Below are positions 1 through 8,206 of a stretch of 64,000 nucleotides of DNA, one piece after another; positions within the stretch are counted from its first letter, which is position 1; the number at the start of each line of letters is the position of its first letter. Source of the DNA: Christensenella sp. UBA3700 (GTDB lineage: Bacteria > Bacillota > Clostridia > Christensenellales > UBA3700); contig DFIJ01000027.1 in the NCBI GenBank assembly GCA_002372775.1, positions 1-64,000 of the forward strand, in the 5' to 3' direction. The notes beneath the pieces are model-generated. The model did no database searches. It had not been told where the DNA came from and worked only from the letters and a program-made list of their open reading frames with translations. Both the position numbers and the translations under genes were made by a program.

Positions 1-1494
1 GCTGAGTATTGTGATAATGATGTTATTGCAACAGAAGCAGCATTTGATTATTTATCTGCTGACTGGATGGCTAGACAAATTTTAGCAGATTTAGCAGGTT
101 TAAGTGTTAATGACACAACAAATACATTAACAACTAAAATTATATTTGATCAGGAGAGGAAACCTCAAAGTAAATTCTTCTATAGGAATCTAGCAGAACC
201 TGTATTTGAATTAGATCCCGAGATAGAAAAATTCTTAAAGAAGGCATGTCCGAAAATGATGTCACAAAAGCATGGTGAAGCTAAATCTATCTTACCATAT
301 TTTCCTGGGTATAAGTATGAGAATGGGGTTTCTACATACCGAGGAGAGGAGGTAGGAGAAGGTGGTTACGTTTATGCTGAGCCTGGTATTCATTGTAATG
401 TTGCTTTGTTGGATGTTGCTAGTATGCATCCCCACAGCGATATTGCTGAGTGTTTATTTGGTCCTGACTATACTGAAAAGTTTAGGGATATTGTTGAAGG
501 AAGGGTTTCTATTAAGCATGAGGATTGGGAAGCAGTTAGTAACATGCTTGATGGAAAGCTTACACCATATATTCAAAAGGTAAAAAGTGGTGAGATAACT
601 TCTAAAGATCTAGCTAATGCACTTAAAACGGCGATTAACTCTGTATATGGATTAACAGCTGCAAACTTTGATAATCCATTCAGAGATATTCGTAATAAAG
701 ATAATATAGTTGCAAAACGTGGAGCTTTGTTCATGATAGATTTAAAACACGAAGTGCAAGCTAGAGGATTTACAGTTGCTCATATTAAAACAGACTCAAT
801 AAAAATACCTAATGCAACACCAGAGATCATACAATTTGTTATGGACTTTGGAGAGAAGTATGGTTATACATTTGAGCACGAGGCTACATACGATAGGATG
901 TGTTTAGTTAATGATGCTGTTTATATTTGTAAGTATAAAGGTGGTAAGAAAGATGGTAAGTGGGATGCCACAGGTACTCAATTTCAAATACCTTATGTAT
1001 TTAAAACACTGTTTAGTAAAGAACCTATCGAATTTAATGATATGTGTGAGACTAAATCGGTTAAATCATCTTTATATTTAGACATGAATGAAAATCTACC
1101 AGATGTTAGTGATTTGGAAAAAGAATTGACTAAGCTAACTCAAAAATTCCGCAGGGAGGAAATTTCAGAAAAAGAGTTTGAAGTTCAATCTGCAGTATTG
1201 AATGAGCAAATAGCTAAAGGTCATGATTATCAATTCGTTGGAAGGGTTGGTAACTTCTGTCCTATATTACCAGGACATGGTGGTGGTTTGTTAGTTCGTG
1301 AACAAGATGGTAAATATTATTCAGCAACAGGCGCTAAAGGATTTAGATGGCTTGAATCAGAAATGGTTCGAGGTAATAATGAAAATTTCATTGATAAATC
1401 ATACTATAACAAACTAGTAGATGATGCAATAGAAACAATAAATCAATATGGAGATTTTGAGTGGTTCGTTTCTGACGACCCATATCCCCGATGA
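1..1494 (+). CDS. Family B DNA polymerase, C-terminal part (5' end outside window)
   Basis: Replicative DNA polymerase. The frame is open to the left edge, so the start and most of the exonuclease domain lie outside the window; the methionine at base 67 is internal. Bases 7-21 give YCDND, the Exo III motif (YxxxD) of the 3'-5' proofreading domain. Motif A is LDVASMHPHS (about 409-438), with the catalytic Asp of the DxxSLYPS consensus. Motif B is KTAINSVYG (about 625-651), the Kx3NSxYG signature. Motif C is KTDS (about 787-798). A KYKGG segment near residue 290 fits the KxY region. These are seen in sequence; membership of family B follows from them. Whether it is protein-primed cannot be judged without the N-terminus. 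The end overlaps the next small gene. Confidence 0.93.
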   Translation, partial: AEYCDNDVIATEAAFDYLSADWMARQILADLAGLSVNDTTNTLTTKIIFDQERKPQSKFFYRNLAEPVFELDPEIEKFLKKACPKMMSQKHGEAKSILPYFPGYKYENGVSTYRGEEVGEGGYVYAEPGIHCNVALLDVASMHPHSDIAECLFGPDYTEKFRDIVEGRVSIKHEDWEAVSNMLDGKLTPYIQKVKSGEITSKDLANALKTAINSVYGLTAANFDNPFRDIRNKDNIVAKRGALFMIDLKHEVQARGFTVAHIKTDSIKIPNATPEIIQFVMDFGEKYGYTFEHEATYDRMCLVNDAVYICKYKGGKKDGKWDATGTQFQIPYVFKTLFSKEPIEFNDMCETKSVKSSLYLDMNENLPDVSDLEKELTKLTQKFRREEISEKEFEVQSAVLNEQIAKGHDYQFVGRVGNFCPILPGHGGGLLVREQDGKYYSATGAKGFRWLESEMVRGNNENFIDKSYYNKLVDDAIETINQYGDFEWFVSDDPYPR

Positions 1495-1657
1495 AGATGA
1501 AAAAGACCATATGGAGTTAACCATAGATGGATGCTATGCACAGTATCCACCTTGTGGTGACCATAAATATGAAACATGTTTTGATTGTCCTAAATTTGAT
1601 ATGGATGAATGCAAAATTGGTTATAATTTATCAAGATATGTAATACATTGTAAATAG
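1448..1657 (+). CDS. Small cysteine-rich protein, start uncertain
   Basis: Unrecognised protein of 69 residues if it starts at 1448, overlapping the polymerase end by 47 bases. A second in-frame ATG at 1511 would give 48 residues. Neither start has a strong ribosome site. The core has four cysteines in a CGDH-x(5)-CFDC-x(7)-C pattern, which could bind zinc. It is followed after nine bases by another cysteine-rich gene, so both may be small metal-binding accessory proteins. Confidence 0.6.
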   Translation: MEILSGSFLTTHIPDEDEKDHMELTIDGCYAQYPPCGDHKYETCFDCPKFDMDECKIGYNLSRYVIHCK

Positions 1658-1666
1658 GAGGTTCAT

Positions 1667-1888
1667 ATGACATTTAAAGAATTTAGTAAATGGTGTAATG
1701 AACGTGCTTGTGATGGTTGTTGGGGAATGAAAGAAGCAATGGTTTGTGTAGCAATTTGCGAAGATATCTATAAAAAACCATTTTGGAAACGTGAAAAAAT
1801 TTGGAGGGAAGATTGCGAAAAATCAGTTGTATCTCAGATAGTAGAACCAACAAATCGTTTAATAGAAAAGTACGCGAACAAAACATAG
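1667..1888 (+). CDS. Small cysteine-rich hypothetical protein
   Basis: Unrecognised 73-residue protein with a clear AGGAGG ribosome site eight bases before its ATG. Cysteines cluster in the first half (residues 10, 15, 18, 27, 31), including a CDGC pair; the second half is basic and rich in tryptophan and lysine. The last codons overlap the upstream part of a CGCG-type promoter (1873-1896), so the next gene begins a new transcription unit. Confidence 0.75.
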   Translation: MTFKEFSKWCNERACDGCWGMKEAMVCVAICEDIYKKPFWKREKIWREDCEKSVVSQIVEPTNRLIEKYANKT

Positions 1889-1896
1889 ACTATAAT
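1873..1896 (+). promoter_or_regulatory. CGCG-N14-TATAAT phage promoter (copy a)
   Basis: CGCG at 1873-1876 and TATAAT at 1891-1896, separated by 14 bases, as in the other copies of this motif. It overlaps the end of the preceding gene and drives the membrane-protein gene at 1924. The expected start is only about 25 bases before that ATG. Confidence 0.75.
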
Positions 1897-1923
1897 AGAA
1901 TATTAAGAAAGAGGTGATATAAA

Positions 1924-2313
1924 ATGAAATTAAAAGACTTAAAAGAAAAACTTAAAAACAAAATACAAGAAAGCAAAACAAAGCAATTTGTTGAAGAGCA
2001 TAAGAGTGATGTTTTACTAACAGCAGGAATTACTACTGTTGTAACTATCGGTTTGACTATGGTTTTCAAACGTGCTTTATATGTTCATGGTATGGATTGT
2101 TTTATGGCTGGTGCAAGAATGTCATCATTAGCAGATGTTTCAGCGATGGACAAAGTAATTGGTCCAGAACAAACTGAACTTGTTATGAAAGAAGCAACTG
2201 AAATAACTAAAAAAATGTGTGAAAATTTTAACCAAGCTAAATTAACACCACATCAGTTCAATAGAATGTATGAAGCTATAGGGCAAGACAAAGTTATACC
2301 AGTAAGAAAATAA
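1924..2313 (+). CDS. Single-pass membrane protein of unknown function
   Basis: 129 residues with a highly charged, lysine-rich first 28 residues, a hydrophobic segment at about residues 31-48 that reads as one membrane helix, and a soluble C-terminal part. I do not recognise a family. It starts after an AAAGAGG ribosome site, directly behind a CGCG-type promoter, and ends in a hairpin with a T-rich tail, so it looks like a one-gene transcription unit. This layout matches the small membrane-protein units at 55-59 kb. Confidence 0.8.
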   Translation: MKLKDLKEKLKNKIQESKTKQFVEEHKSDVLLTAGITTVVTIGLTMVFKRALYVHGMDCFMAGARMSSLADVSAMDKVIGPEQTELVMKEATEITKKMCENFNQAKLTPHQFNRMYEAIGQDKVIPVRK

Positions 2314-2316
2314 TGT

Positions 2317-2352
2317 AGAGAGGGTAGTAATATCCTCTTATGTTTTTATTTT
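2317..2352 (+). terminator. Intrinsic terminator
   Basis: AGAGG (2319-2323) pairs with CCTCT (2334-2338), followed by a T-rich tract to about 2352. It separates the membrane-protein gene from the SSB-like gene. Confidence 0.6.
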
Positions 2353-2370
2353 AGAAAGGAGATAAGTATT

Positions 2371-2844
2371 ATGAAAATTGATATTCATAACGGTATTTTG
2401 CAAATAGAAGATGCAAGAATAATTTATAGAAATTTTTCAGGAGTAGGAAGTAAGTATAATAGAGAGGGAGATAGAAACTTTGCAGTTATAATCCCTAATC
2501 AAGAAATTTGTGATCGATTAACAGAAGAAGGATGGAATGTTAAAATTAAACCACCAAGAGATGAAGATGAATCACCATTCATGTATTTACCAGTTAAAGT
2601 AAAATTTAACAATAGAGGTCCAGGGGTGTATGTGGTATCTGGAAAGAAAGTACAAAAATTGACAGAAGAAACCATAGATATGCTAGATGAAATTGATATT
2701 TCTAGTGTTGATATGGATTTAAGAGGATATGACTGGGAAGTCAATGGTAAGACAGGTAGAAGTGCATATCTTCAAGCTATTAATGTTATTCAAAACATAG
2801 ATAGATTTGGTGCTAAATATGCTGCTGATGAATTACCATTCTAA
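2371..2844 (+). CDS. Single-stranded DNA-binding-like protein
   Basis: 157-residue protein that probably coats single-stranded DNA during phage replication. The middle is a beta-rich OB-type stretch. The extreme C-terminus, ADELPF, mimics the acidic DDDIPF tail by which bacterial SSB recruits partners. It lies between the DNA polymerase and helicase genes, which fits a replication role. Start chosen at the ATG after AGAAAGGAG. The C-tail and context are seen; the SSB assignment is inference, because I see no canonical SSB core motif. Confidence 0.65.
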   Translation: MKIDIHNGILQIEDARIIYRNFSGVGSKYNREGDRNFAVIIPNQEICDRLTEEGWNVKIKPPRDEDESPFMYLPVKVKFNNRGPGVYVVSGKKVQKLTEETIDMLDEIDISSVDMDLRGYDWEVNGKTGRSAYLQAINVIQNIDRFGAKYAADELPF

Positions 2845-2857
2845 GGTTGTGATATTT

Positions 2858-3067
2858 ATGGCTATATCATTCATTAGAGAAACCTATGCAGATGATTACA
2901 ACACATTACATCAGGCAATTATGATAGATTGTAGACAAGACATAATGAGTAATGGTCTGCATAGCAGATGCTTAAGAGAAAAGATAAACCCAAATTTGCA
3001 CCTTATCTTAGTTGAACATATTGATGAGAAAGGAGATGTTATTTATGCAAGACGAACAAACTGTTGA
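2858..3067 (+). CDS. Hypothetical protein, 69 aa
   Basis: Unrecognised small protein. The ATG at 2858 is preferred over an upstream in-frame ATG at 2807 inside the previous gene, because AAGGTTGTG lies at a suitable distance before it. The sequence is mixed polar with two cysteines and no membrane segment. Its end overlaps the start of the Acb2-like gene, suggesting translational coupling. Confidence 0.7.
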   Translation: MAISFIRETYADDYNTLHQAIMIDCRQDIMSNGLHSRCLREKINPNLHLILVEHIDEKGDVIYARRTNC

Positions 3068-3314
3068 AAAAGAATTAGATGAAGAATTAAAAAACGAAAA
3101 CTTACATCCTACTGCACAATATACAAAATGTGATCCAGATCATGAACATCAAATAGCATTGATTAGATTTGCATTTTCTGAAATGTATAAATGTTTTGAT
3201 GAGATATTACTTGATAGTAGAGAATCTTCATTAGCAAGAACTAAATTAGAAGAAGCTCAAATGTGGGCTATTAAGTCTATAACAAGAGAACCACAAATTT
3301 TAAAGGAGGATTAA
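3045..3314 (+). CDS. acb2: Acb2-like cyclic-nucleotide sponge (anti-CBASS)
   Basis: 89 residues. After an acidic N-terminus comes a helical hairpin: a first helix beginning HEHQIALIRFAFSEMY and a second containing SRESSLARTKLEEAQMW. The SRE-x-SLA-x-TKLEEA-x-MWA signature is what I know from the Acb2/Tad1 hairpin family, which sequesters cyclic di- and trinucleotide signals and so blocks CBASS and some Thoeris immunity. The start is the ATG at 3045 after GAAAGGAGATG, overlapping the previous gene by 23 bases. Function is inferred from the family; ligand range cannot be read from sequence. Confidence 0.75.
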   Translation: MQDEQTVEKELDEELKNENLHPTAQYTKCDPDHEHQIALIRFAFSEMYKCFDEILLDSRESSLARTKLEEAQMWAIKSITREPQILKED

Positions 3315-3318
3315 TATT

Positions 3319-3744
3319 ATGAGCGAAGAAAAAAGATTGACTGAATATGAAAAATTTATGGAAAAAATTAATACGACACCTGTTATTTTAGCAGATACTG
3401 TTGACCTTATGTGTTCTGAAGACTATAAGGAAAGATTTATAGCGGAATATTATCAATTAAAAGTTAGATTTGATGCTTTAAATGATATGCTTATTAAATG
3501 GAAAGCTGGCACTTTAGGTTTTGTTCCAGCATGCACAGAAGGAACATTTGAAGATCAATTATATTACATGAATGAATATTTAAAAATTCTAAGAATTAGA
3601 GCAGAGATTGAACATATTGATCTATTTTGTAAACCATCTACAATAGATGAAGGTGTGCCAATCGAAGAAGAAAAAGAAGAACCTGACGCAAATATGGTAG
3701 AAGAACCAATCATTATAGAACCAGAAAGCACTGTTAATAATTAA
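3319..3744 (+). CDS. Conserved phage protein (DYKERFIAEYYQL family)
   Basis: 141 residues. The segment SEDYKERFIAEYYQLKVRF (about residues 29-47), followed by W-x-A-G-T-L-x-F-x-P, is a pattern I recognise from many Bacillota phages, where no function is established. The first 100 residues look helical and the last 35 are strongly acidic and probably disordered. It follows the Acb2-like gene after four bases with a good AAAGGAGG site, so the two are probably co-expressed. Confidence 0.75.
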   Translation: MSEEKRLTEYEKFMEKINTTPVILADTVDLMCSEDYKERFIAEYYQLKVRFDALNDMLIKWKAGTLGFVPACTEGTFEDQLYYMNEYLKILRIRAEIEHIDLFCKPSTIDEGVPIEEEKEEPDANMVEEPIIIEPESTVNN

Positions 3745-3762
3745 TAATGGAGGAAATAGATA

Positions 3763-3900
3763 ATGGCTAATAAAAAGAGAAAAGAAAAATTCCACGGAGT
3801 ATATAATCGCAAAATAATGCGTAGTATATTAAAACATTCTATGAAAACAAATAAAATTAGAGAAGCCTGGCATGCGCTTAGGGCAGAAGGGAGAATATAA
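3763..3900 (+). CDS. Small basic protein, 45 aa
   Basis: Short gene with GGAGG before its ATG and a stop that overlaps the next ATG (TAATG at 3898). Lysine, arginine and histidine dominate, suggesting nucleic-acid binding or a small inhibitor; no family recognised. The overlap and ribosome site support it as real. Confidence 0.65.
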   Translation: MANKKRKEKFHGVYNRKIMRSILKHSMKTNKIREAWHALRAEGRI

Positions 3901-4589
3901 TGAGTGTTCAATATGATGAATATTTAAGTCAACATGTTAATGCTGTATACAAAGGATTTTGTTGGATGAAAGAAAACATCCCTGATATTTTTGGTGGGGA
4001 TGATGTTATCTCTAAAATCGATTATAATATTAAATTTGGTCATGATAGATCAAAACAAGAGCCAGATGAGTATCAACCATATGATGCATATTTCTATGGT
4101 AAAAATAGATCAGCGCAAGTTGTAGAAGATTTTAATTATGCATGGTTAGAACATATTCATAGGAATCCACATCATTGGCAACATTGGATATTACATAAAG
4201 ATGATCCTAACGAAGCTACTGAATGTTTAAGAATGCCTGATGTTTTTGTAATTGAAATGATTTGTGACTGGTGGTCATTCTCTTGGAATAAAGGTAATCT
4301 TTGGGAAATATTTAAATGGTATGAAGAAAGAAAAGAACATATTATGTTAAATCCAGAAAGTAAAGAAAAAGTTGAATCAGTATTAAAAAGAATGAAAGAA
4401 AAATTGATAGAAATTCAAGAAGCTGGACCACAGGGTGGTGAAGGAGCAGCACAAGCAGCTATGAAAATGCCTGTACCAGATAATTCTGTTGATATTAATA
4501 AACTTATGGAATCCGGATTAGCAGATGCAATAAACAATGCTATTAATGGTAAAGCCGCTGGTGGAATAATGAGTGGTGCAGCACAATAG
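3900..4589 (+). CDS. DUF5662-family protein (HD-like metal-binding residues)
   Basis: 229 residues. Motifs in order: GHDRSK (about 51-56), a tyrosine-rich Y-x-P-Y-x-A-Y-F stretch, then AWLEHIHRNPHHWQHW (about 89-104) and an EMICDWWSFSW block. The H-D...H-x-H...H-H arrangement is what I know of DUF5662, a phage and bacterial family that resembles HD-type metal-dependent phosphohydrolases; the reaction is not established. The C-terminal 60 residues are Ala/Gly-rich and probably flexible. It is coupled to the small gene before it. Confidence 0.75.
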   Translation: MSVQYDEYLSQHVNAVYKGFCWMKENIPDIFGGDDVISKIDYNIKFGHDRSKQEPDEYQPYDAYFYGKNRSAQVVEDFNYAWLEHIHRNPHHWQHWILHKDDPNEATECLRMPDVFVIEMICDWWSFSWNKGNLWEIFKWYEERKEHIMLNPESKEKVESVLKRMKEKLIEIQEAGPQGGEGAAQAAMKMPVPDNSVDINKLMESGLADAINNAINGKAAGGIMSGAAQ

Positions 4590-4605
4590 AAAGGTATTGA
4601 TATTT

Positions 4606-5834
4606 ATGAAAAAAGAAAGCAGACCATTCTTGTATGATTATCAAATGGAAGCTGTTGATAATATGCATAATGGATGTATATTATGTGGAGGTGTTGGTTC
4701 TGGTAAATCCAGGACAGCACTCTACTATTATTTTAAGGAACAAGGCCGGTTATATAGACGATAAATTTCATAAAATGAAGAAACCAAAAGATCTATATAT
4801 AATAACAACTGCACGAAAACGTGATACACTTGAATGGCAAGGTGAACTTACATATTTCTTACTGTCTACGGATGAAAATAATAAAAAAGAGAATGGATGT
4901 AGAATTTATGTCGATTCTTGGAATAATATTAAGAAGTATGCAAATGTTACCAATGCTTTCTTTATATTTGATGAGCAGAGAGTAGTTGGTTATCGGCGCT
5001 TGGACCAAAAACTTTTTAAAGATAACAAAACATAATAACTGGATACTACTCTCAGCAACTCCTGGTGATACTTGGTCTGATTATATTCCTGTGTTCATGG
5101 CTAATGGATTTTATAAGAATAAGACTCAATTTGCTAGAGAGCATATTATTTACTCGAGATTTAGTAAGTTTCCTAAAATCGATGGATATAGAAATCAAGG
5201 GAGACTTATAAAATACAGAAATCAAATTTTAGTAGACATGGATTTTAAACGTCAAACAGTCGCTCATCATGAGAATGTTTGGGTTAGCTATGACAAAGAA
5301 AGATACAGACAAGCTATGAAATTAAGATGGAATCCTTATAAAAATGAACCAATACAACAAGCAAGTGAATTATGTTATACTTTACGACGTATAGTTAATG
5401 AATCAGATGATCGTCTACTAAAAGTCTTAGAAATTGCAGAAGAAAAACCCAAAGTAATTATATTTTACAATTTTGATTATGAGCTAGCTATGCTTAAATC
5501 AATAGATTATTGGGGTAGGCCAGTTAAAGAATGGAATGGACATCAACATGATCCACTTCCAAAAGGAGATCGATGGATCTACTTGGTTCAATATACAGCT
5601 GGAGCCGAAGGTTGGAATTGTACAACAACAGACACAATTATATTTTTCAGTCAGAATTATTCTTATAAGATTGTATCTCAAGCATGTGGTAGAATTGATA
5701 GATTAAACACTCCTTATAAAGATTTATATTATTATCATTTAAAAAGTAAAGCTAATATAGACCTAGCAATAAATAGGGCCCTATTAGATAAAAAAAGCTT
5801 CAATGAGTCTAGATATGCTAGACATTATATTTAA
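4606..5834 (+). CDS. SF2 DNA helicase, two +1 frameshifts at CGG
   Basis: Helicase of about 408 residues decoded through two CGG codons. Zero-frame reading stops at 4762, 52 residues in. Skipping the C of CGG at 4747 (codon 48) and again at 4994 (codon 130), each time reading GGN as Gly, joins three frames into one protein. Motifs then fall in order: Walker A GGVGSGKSRT (28-37); FIFDEQ, a DExx Walker B; LLSATPGDTW, motif III; QYTAGAEGW, motif V; and QACGRIDR, motif VI. Start at 4606 after GAAAGGTATTG. The role is probably unwinding at replication or repair. Without both shifts, ATPase and C-terminal lobes are never joined. Confidence 0.85.
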
Positions 5835-5848
5835 TAAGGAGGTTAACA

Positions 5849-6109
5849 ATGCTAAGATACGAATTTGTAAGATGCATGGAATTAAGAGAAAAATTAACAG
5901 AACGAATTAAAGGACAGATATTTGTAGGAAAGAATGGTGACAATGTTACTATCACTATATTTGGTTGCCCTACATGTAGATACATAGTTAATTTAGATAA
6001 TGTTAGAAGTGATAATTCTTCATTTATATCTCCATATAACATTAATGAAATAGCTGATGCTATCTACAACGATTATAAAAAATTTATAAACAACAAATTT
6101 TTCATATAG
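5849..6109 (+). CDS. Hypothetical protein, 86 aa
   Basis: Unrecognised protein with a perfect AAGGAGG site before its ATG. The middle has a beta-rich segment with a CPTC pair (about residues 40-43), and the C-terminus is helical and basic. It follows the helicase closely and is probably in the same operon. A single CxxC is not enough to claim zinc binding. Confidence 0.75.
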   Translation: MLRYEFVRCMELREKLTERIKGQIFVGKNGDNVTITIFGCPTCRYIVNLDNVRSDNSSFISPYNINEIADAIYNDYKKFINNKFFI

Positions 6110-6121
6110 GAGGTATGTGAT

Positions 6122-6256
6122 ATGAAAGAATATATTAAATTAGGAATAGGATTTTACCTAGGATATACTGTAGCTCAAGCTCTAGATAAAAATCTTGGAG
6201 GAATTACAGAAAAAGGAATAAACTTAGCAAAAGAATTTATTAATAAAATCAAATAA
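6122..6256 (+). CDS. Small membrane-associated protein, 44 aa
   Basis: ATG at 6122 behind AGGAGGTATGTG. The first half, rich in Gly, Tyr, Ile and Leu, could form a short membrane helix; the second half is an amphipathic lysine-rich helix. No family recognised. Spacing to its neighbours (12 and 21 bases) and the strong ribosome site support it. Confidence 0.65.
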   Translation: MKEYIKLGIGFYLGYTVAQALDKNLGGITEKGINLAKEFINKIK

Positions 6257-6277
6257 AAAAAAAGGAGGAATATACTT

Positions 6278-6526
6278 ATGACTATACGTAAAATAAAACC
6301 ACATGTTACTCATCAAGGAATTGGTGGTAAAGATTTCATAGTAGATTTAAGAATAACAGACACATTAACAAACGATGAGGTATTTAACCTTGGAATAAGC
6401 GGTAACCCTGCTTGTTATAATTTCTTAAGAAGGAGACCCGATTTTAACAGAGACTTTCCACATAAATTATATTATGGTAAAGTTGATGGATTAGGTTATA
6501 TAGTTGCAGCAGATGAATTAGAATAA
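6278..6526 (+). CDS. Hypothetical protein, 82 aa
   Basis: Unrecognised soluble protein with AAAGGAGG before the ATG. It is beta-rich and basic in the middle (FLRRRPDF) and ends in an acidic ADELE. It lies in the run of small genes between the helicase and sigma factor; context gives no specific function. Confidence 0.72.
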   Translation: MTIRKIKPHVTHQGIGGKDFIVDLRITDTLTNDEVFNLGISGNPACYNFLRRRPDFNRDFPHKLYYGKVDGLGYIVAADELE

Positions 6527-6543
6527 AGAAAGGAGGTAACCAA

Positions 6544-6747
6544 ATGCCAGAAGTTAGAGAACATATTGTTGAATTTGATATTTACTGTCCTAATTGCAAA
6601 TTCAAAGATAAAGAAGATTGGAAAGACCCATGCCACACTTGTTTAAGTATGCCTACAATGGAACATTCAAGAAAACCAGCATATTTTGAGCAAAGAGAAT
6701 TAACTAAAAAAGAGAAAGCTGAGTTAAAAAAGAAAAAGAAAGGATAA
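6544..6747 (+). CDS. Small zinc-finger protein
   Basis: 67 residues. CPNC (about 15-18) and CHTC (about 31-34) form a CxxC...CxxC zinc site; the tail is a run of lysines and glutamates ending KKKKKG. The ribosome site is AAAGGAGG. Likely a nucleic-acid or protein-binding accessory factor. It sits immediately before the sigma-factor gene, so a role in transcription is possible but is only inference. Confidence 0.75.
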   Translation: MPEVREHIVEFDIYCPNCKFKDKEDWKDPCHTCLSMPTMEHSRKPAYFEQRELTKKEKAELKKKKKG

Positions 6748-6759
6748 GAGTATACGGTT

Positions 6760-7509
6760 ATGACTGTTGAAGAAATGAACGATATGTTTAATAAGAATAT
6801 TAATATCGCTTATAAAATCGCAAACAGATACCGTATAAACTATCCGGATGAGTATGAAGATATTAAACAAGTTGCTTTATTAGGATTATGGAAAGCTATA
6901 CAACATTATAATCCTAAATGGGCTTTGACAACTATTGCATATAAGACTATATTTAATAATATAAATTTCTACTTACGTTCTGTTAAGAGACATAAAGAAC
7001 ATGATTTTAGTATTAATAGTATTGTTTGTGAGGATGATAAAAATCAATTAACAGTTGAAGATCTTATTCCAGATGATAACGATACTATTGATGCTATGTT
7101 ACTAGATATTGATATTCAACAAGCATTTAAAGATTTAAATCTTAGTGAAATTGAATCCGAATTTCTCAATCTAAAACGTCAGGGATTGTCTCAAAGAGAA
7201 ATCGGTGAACAACTTAATAGAAGTCAAGCTCAGATATCACGAATACAAACTAAATTACGTAGTAGATTTAAACATAACATGGCTGGTACAAAATCAAGGT
7301 ATCAGCCTCATTATATTTTAAAACCAATAAAGCAAAAGGAGGAGCAACAAGTGATACATAAAGTTTGGATAGATGAATCAAATGATCATAAAGATGAAAT
7401 AGAATTCTTCTGCCCAGAAACACCTGAGGAAAATGAAGATTTTAGTAGTCGAATTGATGATATGATTCAAAAAATTAATTTAATGAGTTATTTTAGAGGA
7501 ATTCAATAA
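6760..7509 (+). CDS. Sigma-70-family transcription factor
   Basis: 249 residues. Residues 12-78 read as sigma region 2: YEDIKQVALLGLWKAIQHYNP matches the RNAP-binding and -10-melting helices. Residues 117-170 read as region 4, with a helix-turn-helix LSQREIGEQLNRSQAQIS (about 143-160). Region 3 is reduced, as in phage and ECF-like sigmas. The last 75 residues form an extra acidic tail. It should direct RNA polymerase to phage promoters; the CGCG-N14-TATAAT sites here are natural candidates. The start has no strong Shine-Dalgarno, perhaps reflecting coupling to the preceding gene. Confidence 0.85.
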   Translation: MTVEEMNDMFNKNINIAYKIANRYRINYPDEYEDIKQVALLGLWKAIQHYNPKWALTTIAYKTIFNNINFYLRSVKRHKEHDFSINSIVCEDDKNQLTVEDLIPDDNDTIDAMLLDIDIQQAFKDLNLSEIESEFLNLKRQGLSQREIGEQLNRSQAQISRIQTKLRSRFKHNMAGTKSRYQPHYILKPIKQKEEQQVIHKVWIDESNDHKDEIEFFCPETPEENEDFSSRIDDMIQKINLMSYFRGIQ

Positions 7510-7523
7510 AGGAGGTCTAAAGC

Positions 7524-7805
7524 ATGAAAACGATAATGACTAATGATACTGGACCCATAAAAGAAAAACATACCCTGATGGAAAGATTATTCAATCAACG
7601 TTATATATTAGAAGCTCAGGGACTTATATTTAAAAACCAATATGATTTAACACAATATACAATACCACCTTCTTACGATTATGAAAATTGGAAGAAGATA
7701 AATGAATCTATGATAAAATTTGGGCAAAGAGCAGAAGACGCAGCAAAAGCTATGAGTAAATTAGTGGAGGTGTGGCAAAATGAAAATAAAAGATCCGGTC
7801 GTTAA
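7524..7805 (+). CDS. Hypothetical helical protein, 93 aa
   Basis: Unrecognised protein with AAAGGAGG before the ATG. The N-terminal half is polar and the C-terminal half forms an Ala/Lys/Glu-rich helix. Its last 26 bases overlap the start of the zinc-ribbon gene at 7780, whose ribosome site (GGAGGTG) lies inside this gene, indicating translational coupling. Confidence 0.75.
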   Translation: MKTIMTNDTGPIKEKHTLMERLFNQRYILEAQGLIFKNQYDLTQYTIPPSYDYENWKKINESMIKFGQRAEDAAKAMSKLVEVWQNENKRSGR

Positions 7806-7938
7806 CTGTAGATATTGTGGTGAAAAAAGAATACCAGTTAAATACAGAACTAACGCAAGAGGTTATGGTTACTACGGTGTGTGCCCAAAGTGTAAAAAAG
7901 AAACAGTAGTTGAAGAAGTAGATACTGGAAGGAGATGA
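7780..7938 (+). CDS. Zinc-ribbon protein, 52 aa
   Basis: ATG at 7780 after GGAGGTGTGGC. Two CxxC pairs, CRYC and CPKC, about 30 residues apart with aromatic Gly-Tyr-rich sequence between, form a classical zinc ribbon. A small nucleic-acid-binding or transcription-related role is likely but unproven. It ends with TGA at 7936, confirming that TGA is used as a stop in this phage. Confidence 0.78.
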   Translation: MKIKDPVVNCRYCGEKRIPVKYRTNARGYGYYGVCPKCKKETVVEEVDTGRR

Positions 7939-7942
7939 TATT

Positions 7943-8206
7943 TTGGGAACTAAACGTAATATGTATACCAGAAAAGAATTAATAGAACAAATAGAACAAT
8001 GTGGCCAATCTATAATTGATAATGCTGAAAGCATATTAGGTGATGAAAGATATTTCTCTCATTTACAAGTTGACTTTCAGATATTTAGATCAACTAGTCA
8101 AATACCATGCATAGAAATAACAAGAGCATTTATACCAGAACAACAAATAGAAGATAAAGCAACATATTTAGAATTAAAACAAAGAAAGAGAGGAAATAAA
8201 AAATGA
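7943..8206 (+). CDS. Hypothetical protein with TTG start
   Basis: 87 residues from a TTG at 7943 preceded by GGAAGGAGATG. No ATG in this frame fits the ribosome site better. The sequence is helical near the start, then beta-rich, and ends in a basic RKRGNKK tail. No family recognised. Its stop overlaps the next gene's ATG by four bases. Confidence 0.72.
   Translation: MGTKRNMYTRKELIEQIEQCGQSIIDNAESILGDERYFSHLQVDFQIFRSTSQIPCIEITRAFIPEQQIEDKATYLELKQRKRGNKK

Noticed and set aside
362-583. Frame of 73 codons inside the DNA polymerase
   Set aside because: Shadow frame without a ribosome site within a strongly supported gene.
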